From Tubulanus polymorphus (Eukaryota > Nemertea > Palaeonemertea > Tubulaniformes > Tubulanidae): a DNA stretch of 64,000 nucleotides. The stretch spans positions 26,182,650 to 26,246,649 of the forward strand of contig NC_134026.1 of the NCBI RefSeq assembly GCF_964204645.1, read 5' to 3'. The notes under the pieces are model-generated. The model had not been told where the DNA came from. It ran no database searches and was given only the letters and a program-made list of their open reading frames with translations. Shown piece after piece: positions 14,001 through 23,026 of this stretch. A program made the position numbers and the translations under genes. Within the stretch, counting starts at the first letter, position 1; the number at the start of each line of letters is the position of its first letter.

Positions 14001-15906
14001 GTTTTAATATCAATCTGTTAGGGGGTAGCTCTAATACTGTCAGATGGTACGGTATTACATGCATCCCCTCCTTTTAAGTCATAAGTAATGGTTAATCAGA
14101 ATGTATCTTATTCAAAATATCTATAATATCATGTTTTATTATAGATTTTGAAGTTATTAATTGCCCTGGTTGTTTTAATATCAATCTATTAGGGGGTAGC
14201 TCTAATACTGTCAGCTAGTACGGTATAACATGCATCCCCCTTTAAAGTAATACGTAATGGTTAATCACAATGTATCTTATTCAAAATATCATAAATATCA
14301 TGTTTTATTTTGGATTATGAAGTTATTAATTGCCCTGGTTGTTTTAATATCAATCTATTAGGGGGTAGCTCTAATACTGTCAGCTGGTACGGTATAACAT
14401 GCATCCCCTCCTTTTAAGTCATAAGTAACGGTTAATCAGAATGTATTTTATTTAAAATATCATTAATATCATGTTTTATTTTGGATTTTGAAGTTATTAA
14501 TTGCCCTGGATGTCTTAAATATCAATCTATTAGCTCTTATAATGTCATCGATGTTTTAAAATCATTTTATTTGGAGATAGCTCTAATACTACATCTAGTA
14601 TAAAATGCACCCCTTACGGTCAAATATGATAGCTGTATCTAATAATTAAATATTGAATAATATGAAGTTTTCAATTTTCATCTATGTTTTGATATCAAAC
14701 TATGAGGGAATAGCTCTAATACTGCCATATCTGGTGCCATGCTAGATATTACCATTAATCAGAATCTGATTGATGTCGTGTATCATTTTCTTATTTTTAA
14801 GTAATTAATTGTCATGATGTTTTGATATCATTCTATTAGAATAGTACGTCAAATATGCCGCCTCTAAGATTGGCCTTAGTTAAATTAGCCTCAAATACCT
14901 GAAAAAAAGCTGTTTGATTTATCAGGGAATACCCCTCATAATTGCTGGTGCGTAATTGGCATCCATAGAAACCGCAGTTAAACAACTGTTGTGATGCGTC
15001 GCCTCGTTTCAACGCACGTCAACGCATCATAAATTGCTACAGTCTTCCTTGGGTACTGCCACTTCCAGGGCCGTAGTACCATTAATTTTTACTCCTGACA
15101 AGAAGATACTGATAGAAACACCTGTTCAAGCACGTTGCTATGCACAATGAAAATCTAAAGATTTTTACGATCTCCAAAGTTCAGGACCTACGTTTTCATC
15201 GAGTTGTGAAAAACGTTGAAACTATTTTTTTTCTAACCAATATCCTTTACAAAATACACACAAATTTTCAAATGATTGGTTGAAACATTTTGTTCATTTC
15301 TTTTCATCTAAATGACTTATTGAAAACTTTTTTAAAAGAAATAACTCATTCAGCTTTATTTGGTCGATCCAGAGTCATGACAAATCTTTTTCCCAACAAT
15401 TTTAGCTTTGATAATAGCAATAAAACCAAAACGCTTCAGAATTAAAATGATTGGTCGAACAAATTTTCTCACATTACTTAGTAAATTTTTCTTTAAAGAA
15501 ATAGTCTTGTTGGATAGATCCTGAATGCCGAAAAATAATTTTTATTTGGGCCCAAACAGTTTTCCCAACAATTTTAGTTCGGTAACAAAAATCGCACATT
15601 CGGTCACAAACGCTTCAGATTTTCAAATGATTTGTTGGAATTTTTCACTCACATATCTATCTAAATTTAATTTAAGTCAAGATATCTTTTTCCTAACTGT
15701 ATTTATCTATCTCAAAAATAATTTTAAAACACTTTAATGAATTTTCAAATATTATTTTGAAAAACGAAAATATTTCATTTCCTACCTTGCATGGTAAAAT
15801 GCTTCGCTTTCTTTCTCAGAGTACACTTCATCGCCTTTGTAAAATCGGCTGGATATTGGCCATTCAACAGGTAATTAGAAAGGTTCGTTGCTTCAGCAGG
15901 ATCCAT
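2056..15906 (-). CDS. Ginger-type DNA transposase: integrase core, acidic repeats, Ulp1-like protease, PHD finger
   Basis: Reconstructed ORF of about 1134 aa in 34 exons. Exons in transcript order: 15786-15906, 9548-9738, 9252-9326, 8457-8687, 7896-8002, 7639-7816, 7375-7544, 7091-7296, 6959-7006, ten 60-nt repeat exons (6800-6859 down to 5340-5399), 5171-5254, 4963-5090, 4844-4897, 4657-4731, 4463-4528, 4205-4393, 3948-4053, 3800-3864, 3573-3696, 3452-3487, 3017-3082, 2756-2848, 2560-2604, 2427-2483, 2056-2345. All joins are GT-AG and keep frame. Domains: HHCC zinc (H71, H78, C108, C111); integrase core with D140, D198, E234 (35 residues between the last two); acidic repeats 427-642; C48/Ulp1-like protease about 671-876 with H774, Q829, C835 and Asn791 where Asp is usual; PHD finger 884-935 (C4HC3); basic PPKRRK stretch near 985; C-terminal RCQGC and H-x3-C domain. 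Integrase plus Ulp1 plus PHD is the combination known from Ginger1 elements. No reverse transcriptase, gag or LTR is visible, so a gypsy retroelement is unlikely. Weakest join: donor AGA|GTTGAG at 7090; otherwise the frame stops at 7086. Terminal inverted repeats were not located. It could also be a domesticated gene. Confidence 0.82.
5332..7006 (-). repeat. 162-bp tandem exon-intron array inside the transposase gene
   Basis: Ten units start (plus strand) at 5332, 5495, 5657, 5819, 5982, 6144, 6306, 6468, 6630 and 6792, spaced 162-163 bp, with an eleventh diverged unit at 6951. Read on the minus strand, each unit has a pyrimidine tract ending TCTGTTCTAG, a 60-nt exon and a donor GTGTGTAC. The exon enters and leaves in phase 1 and encodes GLIDDTEVQAGDDIVDNNA plus one shared codon. 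Some copies have GADIV in place of GDDIV. The diverged copy (6959-7006) is a 48-nt exon, also phase 1-1. All copies can therefore be spliced in together or skipped singly without changing frame. Splice use is inferred, not observed. Confidence 0.9.
8800..9182. other. Possible retroposon 3' end with (AAAGT)n tail
   Basis: Inside intron 3 of the transposase gene, sequence near 9060-9160 ends in four AAAGT-like units at about 9158-9182. A short tandem tail is typical of some SINE or non-LTR retrotransposon 3' ends. No ORF, A/B boxes or target-site duplication was found, and the left boundary is a guess. Confidence 0.25.
10430..14880. repeat. Satellite array 2, about 169-bp monomers with a 678-bp higher-order repeat
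   Basis: Same satellite as array 1 in reverse complement, lying entirely within intron 1 of the transposase gene. The core (about 11140-14510) has monomers every 168-171 bp. A variant carrying ACGGTATTACATGCATCCCC starts at 11845, 12523 and 13201, exactly 678 bp apart, so four monomers form a higher-order unit. From about 13310 the monomers switch to a type matching the main type in array 1, then switch back near 14160. Both edges (10430-10780 and 14510-14880) are decayed monomers, and each is followed by one copy of a flanking direct repeat (about 10786-10995 and 14910-15144). Confidence 0.96.
10786..10995. repeat. Direct repeat, left copy, beside satellite array 2
   Basis: This copy and the one at 14910-15144 share long blocks, including AAACAACTGTTGTG, GCGTCGCCTCGT, GGGTACTGCCAC, CATTAATTTTTACT and CACCTGTTCAAGCACGTTGC, with indels between them. 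Both lie at the same position relative to decayed monomers in the same orientation. They probably represent a longer ancestral repeat unit or a segmental duplication carrying the satellite. Confidence 0.85.
14910..15144. repeat. Direct repeat, right copy, beside satellite array 2
   Basis: Partner of the copy at 10786-10995. It shares the same ordered blocks but carries extra insertions, for example around the sequence following CATAAATTGC. Together the two copies bracket the homogenised satellite core. Confidence 0.85.
15190..15720. repeat. Diverged three-copy tandem repeat, period about 175-180 bp
   Basis: A block of the form AATGATTGGT recurs at 15271, 15446 and 15626. Each is preceded by a CTTCAGA- or TTTTCAAA-like segment and followed by a segment like TCTAAATGACTT or CTTAGTAAATT. 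The copies are old and indel-rich. This is unrelated in sequence to the 171-bp satellite and lies in the same intron, just inside exon 1 of the transposase gene. Confidence 0.6.
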
Positions 15907-16330
15907 TTTTATTGATGATAGTTAAATAAATCGATAAGTATATTATCGGAAACAAAAAGCACGGCGCGATTGATTACGGTAAATGCTAGCTATGCTGTCA
16001 GAGGATGCCGTTTATACGGCGAAAAGCTGTCTGCTATTGACGCATGCGCAGTGCATATTGACGCATGCGCAGTCTGCTATGGGATGCCTGTTGTACGGGG
16101 ATGCTAGTTGTACTGTGACACCGGTATCACTCCCGAACTCGCTTCCACCAGCCCCCTGGCCTCACGAAGCGTGATTTCATTACTGGCGCTGTCGCGCGTG
16201 ACGTCATATATATCGATTTGCGAAATATTTCCTTGTTCGATAAAACGTTCGCTGATTGGTCAATTTAACAGAAAAACCAAAAGAAGTCTACTGACGGTTT
16301 GTTACAAGCGCTGTGATTGGTACGACCGGA
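15907..16330. promoter_or_regulatory. Putative divergent promoter region between transposase gene and SREK1
   Basis: Between the two divergent start codons (15906 minus, 16782 plus) are two direct copies of ATTGACGCATGCGCAGT (about 16036-16052 and 16057-16073), close to the NRF1 core GCGCATGCGC. There is also a perfect CRE-like TGACGTCA at 16199-16206 and inverted CCAAT boxes (ATTGG) near 16254 and 16315. The motifs are seen; promoter activity and direction are inferred. Confidence 0.45.
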
Positions 16331-16387
16331 TTCTGGCCGGCTAGTAACGACTCCAACGACTCGTGAGGTCAAGGGGTTCGGGGAACA

Positions 16388-16422
16388 GCTTTAGCGTAGT
16401 GGGTTCGAATCCCCGGGTGAAG
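16388..16422 (+). other. Fused A-box/B-box-like motif (tRNA-like fragment)
   Basis: The sequence TAGCGTAGTGGGTTCGAATCC joins an A-box-like string directly to a B-box-like GGTTCGAATCC with no anticodon arm between them. No complete tRNA cloverleaf was found. It may be the remnant of a tRNA-derived SINE or chance. Confidence 0.3.
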
Positions 16423-16781
16423 ATGGGGTACTAACCGGACATCATTTTTCCACACGTTCAACACTTGCCAATTTGACAAGACAGGTAAAAAGAATTACTA
16501 GGTCTTGGTCCTACGAAAAAAATAGATATCGTAGCAGCATAGTTTCTATGAACCGGTAGGACCGTTACCCGGCCGCACACTGGCGCGTGAGGATGACAAT
16601 TTGCACCATTCCAAGTCCAATACCGTATTTTAATTCTGACTCGTATTTTCCCACCCAGATGGCGGTTTCGTCGATTACATTGCCTTGTTCGCCGACGTTT
16701 TCTCGTCGCGCTTTTCTTTTTTCTCTATTCTAGCTATTTATCTGTTTATTGTGGATGAGAGTTTATCATTGAATTGTTTAG

Positions 16782-19700
16782 ATGACTTCGTTCCGTGTGG
16801 TTCAAGTCACAAATGTGGCACCAACTGCAACCCGTGATCAAATGAAAACGTTGTTTTCTTACATCGGAAAAATTGAAGAATTGAAACTTTATCCGAATGA
16901 GTAAGTTAGTTTAAGAAGAACTGAGTATTTTCTTTTTTGGCAGTTGAAAGTAAAATTCGATAACCTGCTGTGTGGATGATTTGATGAGAAAAAAACAAAA
17001 CTTTTTTGAAAAACCAGAAGAAAACAAGAAAATGAGCACTCGTGTTTCTTGCTTTAATATAATTAATAATGACAAATGGAAATATGGCCGGCCCTGATTT
17101 TGAATTAAACCGAGAAAAATTAGGCTAATTATTTCAATTAGGCTTGCACAAACGCAGGGACAAAGCTGGCCAAACAAGCTATTGAATTGACTTGCCTTCG
17201 AATAAACCTTTCAGATACTTTTTCGTATTGAATTATCATCCATATTATCCATTTTTTGCAATCGAAAAAAGACTTGTTAACCTGTAACCATTGATTTGCA
17301 TGAAAGGTTAACTCTACATTATTTATTTTTTTCAGAGAATCTTTCATCTTAGATTCTTCATCAAATCGCGTTTGTTATGTGAAATATGTGGATAACGCGG
17401 ATGCTGGTGTAGCCTGTCACCTCACTAATACTGTATTCATCGACAGAGCATTAATTGTTGTTCCCGCTCCGGACAGTAAGTTTAATTGTCTTTCAGAAGT
17501 TGAATGTAAATACTGTATAGCCTCATACTGTTATAGCATTGCTTGTAATTTAGCTCAAATCCCTGATGAAGTTACTGCCCTAAAACTTGGTGGACCTGGA
17601 GGTGGTTCTGCACCTGGAATGACTAATTGGCCTGCTGATGTTGTTAATAAGGTAAGAATTCCTGCACCATTTTCAGTTTCAAAGTTTGAACGCATTATTG
17701 TGATGATTTCATCTTCTGATCAAATAGGAAAAGTTTTCTTATTTTTCCTATCATTTTTCAGGTTACAGGAACTGGCAGTTCGCAAATGTTGATGACATTC
17801 GACCCAAAATTAGCAGCAATGGATCTACCAGCATATCCAGCACTACCAGCAACATTGGACAATAGCAAAATTGATGATATTCGTAGAACAGTCTATGTGC
17901 AGGATATTGATCCATCGGTAAACTAGTGCATGGAATACTGACATATTGAAATGTAACTTTTTATAAGAAAAGGGTTATTTTCTTCGTATGAATATATTTC
18001 CAATAGGTGAATCAGGAAGAGCTTCTGACATTTTTTAATCAAGCTGGAGAGATCAAGTATGCCAGGATGGCCGGAACTGATAACTCTGGAAATCAAAATG
18101 CTTTTATCGAATTCTCTTATCAGTCAAGTGTTCCATCTGCCCTTGCTTTTAATGGTGTTCTGCTAAAGAATGGACTTGTTAGGTAAAGAAAAACCAGACA
18201 TCATTCGACATTACAAGAACAAATGATATTTGTTCTTGTGTGTGTTTTTAAAATTAAAGCAAATTTCTACTGAGATCAAACAATATTTTTGTTCCAGTGT
18301 TACACATTCAATGACTGCAATTGTTAAACCAACAAATAAATCGGAAGCAGGTTCTCGCGAAGTTGAAGAAGCCTTGAAGAAAGTTAAAGAGGCTCAGTCT
18401 TTGATATCAGCCGCTGTAGATCCGGGTCAGTCCAAGTCACCTTCATAGTTGGTGTGTTTTCTACCGACAGATTTGGATAACTAATAAATCTGGTGATGAT
18501 TTTATTTTTCAGAATATAATACGAAAAGAAGAAGTCGTTCTCCAAGGAGAAGAAGATCGACTTCTCGATCGAGGCATTCACGTTCTCGACGTTCAAGGTG
18601 AGCCTAGTGTTGAAACTGTTGTGATGATGTTGATTTTATTTTAGATGCTGTTTTATCGGTTTCTCCTCACACACTTGCGTACCCTATTTCACTTTGGTTT
18701 CCATGATCGGCACTAGTTATCAGTTACAGTAAAAACCACAAGACAAACAACCGTTAATATTAACTGTTTTTTGTTTTGTGATAAAGTCGATGTGTAAATT
18801 CTGTTTAATGAATTGTAAAGGTACCTGTATGAATATTTTTTATTGATTTTCATGAAACAAGATCAAAATCGAAATCGAAACAAGTGAAGGACAAAGAACA
18901 GTAAGATTATAATCATCTCCATCATTAATGTATCAAAAAAATTAAACCCAAACTCAATGTATTGCTCTTTTCTGGCTGTGTTTTCTAACATAAACGGGAG
19001 AGAAGAGGTAACATGATTGACTAGAATAGATACAAATATTACCTGTATTTTCACCATGCAGGAGTCATTTCAGTTTCTTTACAAACCGTACTTGTGACAA
19101 AACATGTGCATAACAAAATGGAAACTTTTTATCAATTTAGTTGTGTTCAACTGATGATGTGTTGCATACAGTTCACAACTTTTCATGTCGAGGGTTGTTA
19201 AATGTATAAGATGCTGAAAATCAGTTCTTCAGTGGGATTTCTCTTAAGGTAGTCATTGCTTAGGTAGATAGAAGCATTATAAGTGAAAATGGCTGTGTGC
19301 ATGAGGGGTGCACTGCATTGAAAAATGTAATTGTTTACCTTGTTTTAATTTCAGTGTTTTGATAACTGGCATTTTCTATATTCATTTAAAAAGCTTGAAT
19401 CAATCTATACAATAATTTACGTCTTAATATGATCCTGTTTCTGAAATGATCTTTCATGTACTTTAATTGTCAACGTCCCAAATTTATATTGAAAACTTTT
19501 GACAATATGATATGCCTTGTATTTCAGTCTGAAGTTTAATTATCTATTGTTGTTTCGTTTTATAGATCTCGACGCAGGTCTCATTCACGTAGAAGATCGA
19601 CCAGTAGATCTCGCCGTCGATCTCGTTCAAGGTCGCGCAAACGTTCGAAATCACCACGCCGCAGCAGACGTTCGCGGTCGCGATCCAGGTATTTACAGTG

Positions 19701-21703
19701 TTAATCATACAGTCAATCTCCAATATATCGCCACCCCTTGCTGATGCCCGATTTTTTTCTGAGAAAATATGGTTTGTTGCAAGTCAACTAAGTGATACTA
19801 GTGCCAATTTTAGAAACAATTTGTGAAGGCTCTGATACGTGCTTATTTTTCACAGAAATGTCAAAAGTGCAGAAAAGTGCTACCTTTTGACTAAACAAAA
19901 TAGATCAGAAAATTTTTTGTCACAGCATTTGTAACTGATATAGTAAGAACCGTATTGATCAAATTAATCAAAATCAACCAAGCACGTATCACTTCTGGGC
20001 AAGCAACAAAAATATTTCCTAGTTCATGGATGACAGTGATTTGTCCATAGGTTATTAATATCATTTGACAAACCCCAAAGAGCAGTTACGTACAATGACA
20101 ATCGTGCCAAAAAGTGCTAACTTTGTGCTTAAGTCTTACTTTCTATACGGCCATACTCTATATACAGCCAAAATCCTAAATCACCGATGTTGATGGTATA
20201 TCAGGGATTGAATGTAGATCATCATATGAATTCTAACATGTTTTGTAGTATTATAAATGATTTAATGCAATATTGCATTGCAGAGGTCGTCGCAAAAAGT
20301 CTCGTTCTAGAACTCCACCCCGTGGCTATCGTGGTTCACGGCGGTCAAGATCTACAAGCAGGTAAGCTTACTCATGGCTGTTACTGTACTTCTTATGGTC
20401 TTTTATTAACACACTTACCGTAACTTTTTGAAAATGTCTGATCGTAGGGATCGAGATAAGAAGAAGCGCAAATCCTCGCCAAGCCCTACAAAAAAGCGGA
20501 CGAGTCGTTCAAAATCTGCTTCTCCTGTGAAGAAAGCAGATTCTGAATCACCTGCCAGGAAAAAATCTACCAAAGCTAGGTAATTTTGGATCAAATTTTA
20601 TAATGGTGTTATATAATTTATAGCAAATCTATGATTCTACCCATATTATTTTTTACATTTTAGTTTAAGGTAATTTCCGTATTAAATACATCATGTATCT
20701 TGTATTTTAGGTCGCCCTCAAGGAGAAAGCGTTCTCGTAGCAGAAGGTACCGTATAGTGCATTGTAGTTAACCTATCCCAAACGCCTCCAATCATTCCTC
20801 ATTTTCTGTATTGATCATTTTGGTCTACTCATTGATATGATTTGTTTGATGTGGTCTGAAATATGAGAGATATAGCTGAGGGTCTGATCCCTCTATACTG
20901 ATGTATTCAAGCATGTTCTTTCATATTCCAATGAAACGTTCCTGCTACAAATTATTGTTACTGGCAGCACTTCCCTGAAGTTGGCAGCTCTGGTCCTCCA
21001 TTAAACTTCCCATACTCATTCTCACATAGGAGTTTGAAATCTTGTTCATAGTAAAATGTACCTACCCGTTTAGTTCTGATGTATCGTATGTTACATTGGC
21101 TACTAGAGTTCTTTCGTGACATTTTGATAAAAATATTGATGCCGGTAGTGGGAAGTTATAAAGTATATTCTATTTTTAGCCATACTCGAACAAGTGCTAA
21201 AACTGCGGCTAAAAGGTCAGTGATAGATTAAAGACTTAGGCTTAAGCTTAATTTTGAGAATGATTAGAACGATTGGTTTCAATTATTATTGTTTTTATTA
21301 CAGGCGATCAAGGAGTAAAAGTCGTGAAAAGCGTTCTAGATCGAGATCCAGGTGTGAATCCACTCCGCCGTTAAAAAACTTTTTCGAATTTTTGAGTTAG
21401 AACATATTATTTCATAAAAAGATATCAATTTTGAATTTCAGACATCGAAAAGAAAAGAAAAGAAGTCGTTCCCGAAGTAAGGATCGTTCGAGCAAGAAAA
21501 AACGAGATAAAGAAACGAAAGAGGGTGTCGTCGTCAAACGGGATTACGATGCTGAAGAAAAAGATGATTTCAGTAGCGACGAGGATGTCAAAAAGAGAAA
21601 GAAGAAGAAGAGAAGTAGCTCTCCATCATCTCCCGCAGCTGCAGATATCGATGATAGTAAGGATAATCTACAGCAAATGGATATGGATATGGATAGTGAC
21701 TGA
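16782..21703 (+). CDS. SREK1: SREK1-like splicing regulatory SR protein
   Basis: Nuclear SR-related protein that modulates splice-site choice. Predicted 551 aa in 15 coding exons: 16782-16900, 17336-17475, 17554-17651, 17762-17917, 18007-18182, 18298-18425, 18513-18597, 18862-18900, 19566-19688, 20284-20361, 20448-20579, 20711-20746, 21180-21215, 21304-21351, 21442-21703. RRM1 is encoded by exons 1-2 (starting MTSFRVVQVTNVAPTATRDQ). After a Gly/Pro linker, exons 4-6 hold the family block DIRRTVYVQDIDPS and RRM2 (ALAFNGVLLKNGLV), followed by VKEAQSLISAAVDP, which is diagnostic of SREK1. The remainder is an RS domain split over many small exons, including SRTPPRGYRGSRRSRS, as in vertebrate SREK1, ending in an acidic tail. 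From exon 7 on, every internal RS exon enters and leaves in phase 2. Intron 9 holds a MITE-like element. The start is the first ATG opening RRM1. The short 39-nt exon (18862-18900) is the least certain. Confidence 0.93.
19708..20217. mobile_element. Decayed pogo/Tigger-like MITE in SREK1 intron 9
   Basis: Left end TACAGTCAATCTCCAATATA and right end (reverse complement) TACATTCAATCCCTGATATA are diverged inverted termini flanked by TA. The right-hand 70 bp closely resembles the right end of the element at 40014-40168, with the shared order GCCATACTCT, CGCCAAAAT-like, CACCGATGTTG and GGTATATC. No transposase ORF is present. Confidence 0.6.
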
Positions 21704-23026
21704 TTTTGTATGAAGTTGATTTTAAATGTCTTGTATGTCTATCTACATCTTGAAATGAAAAATGATCATGGCATGATGTTTGTATTGGACTACCGTATTA
21801 TGTTGTATCCTATCTTTTTTTAATGTCTCCTTGTTGATTTTCTCTCAGCAATGATGTAAAGAAGTAATTGTAGTTTAGAATGTTTGTATCATTGAATGTC
21901 CTTGAAATATATTTCCAATCCATTAGACATTGAGATTTGTTTGATTTTGTGGTGAATTGACTATCTACGAAAGAGGAGGATGAAAGGAAGGATGTAAACA
22001 TGGCCACATTTTCGATGATTATACCAATCCGGTCACCCTTATTAACCGTACTGGGACGAGACAAAATACGTTCATATGGAAAATGTTTACTGTCGGCTCG
22101 ATAGAGAATTCCACTGACCGGCTACTTAGCTGCTTGCGCTTGACTGCCTGTAACGACTCATGAATAACATGAAATATGTCTGGGAATTCTGGAAACACGT
22201 TCACCATGACATGTAACTTCAAAATACGTCACGTTTTTTCCTTGAAGCCCTTCGTTTAATTGGGATCAAGTGTGTCTAGATATTTGTTTACGGTACTATT
22301 ATGTAGAGCAATGGGGAAATCAGTACTTATTGCTTATTAATTCTTGCTACAATGATCACATAGTTCTTTTTAAAATAAAAGTACGAATTATCTTACGTAA
22401 AACTAAAAAAAAGTGGAATTAGGCCAATGTCAATAGTATTGTTGAGAAATGGCATACGTTGTTTCCTAGAAAACTCCATTCAAAGAACTACACAATCATT
22501 CAAAAAATACGGCCAGTGTCCTTGATCCGACAATTCAATATATCAGTCAAAAATACATAACACGCGCTTACTTCGAGGAGATTCAAAACTGTCTGCAACA
22601 GTGAAAGTTGAATGAGAAGCCTTTTTGTTTTGATGAAATCTGTCTCTGTTTGCCGAACATACATCCGGTATTACCGAGTGAAAAAAAAACTGATCTGCTC
22701 GGAAGATTATAATGAAACAGGATTTTAGCCACTGGAACCTTACGCAAACCAATCGAGAGTAACCTTGTCCCAACTAACTCGCGGTAAACAAAACTATTAT
22801 AGGTAGTGTTTTTGTGGTTTTATTTTTGCCTTAATTCGTATGCGGTGCTCTCAATGAGAACTTGCATGAGTGAACTGGACATTAGTTTCAATCTTATATA
22901 CATATATGTACATAATTCTTCACCGACCGTCGGACACAAAGCGACCCAGTTATCGGCTTGGCGGTCGTACAACACGCAGTAAAAAATATCTTGATTTCTG
23001 ACAATTCGATCATTATTCGGAGTAGA
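21704..23026. other. Intergenic: SREK1 3' UTR and FMO upstream region
   Basis: No supported gene. Short ORFs on both strands lack family resemblance or splice context. SREK1 3' UTR probably occupies the first few hundred bases. Confidence 0.6.

Noticed and set aside
1-14880. CRISPR-like arrays
   Set aside because: Units are contiguous 160-171 bp tandem monomers without unique spacers, in a eukaryotic intron-rich context.
2056-15906. Gypsy/LTR retrotransposon or Polinton
   Set aside because: No reverse transcriptase, RNase H, gag, LTRs, DNA polymerase B or capsid sequence was found; integrase with Ulp1, PHD and introns fits Ginger.
22958-23026. N-terminal extension of the FMO
   Set aside because: The proposed first codon is TTG, not ATG; the ATG at 23027 gives the normal FMO N-terminus.
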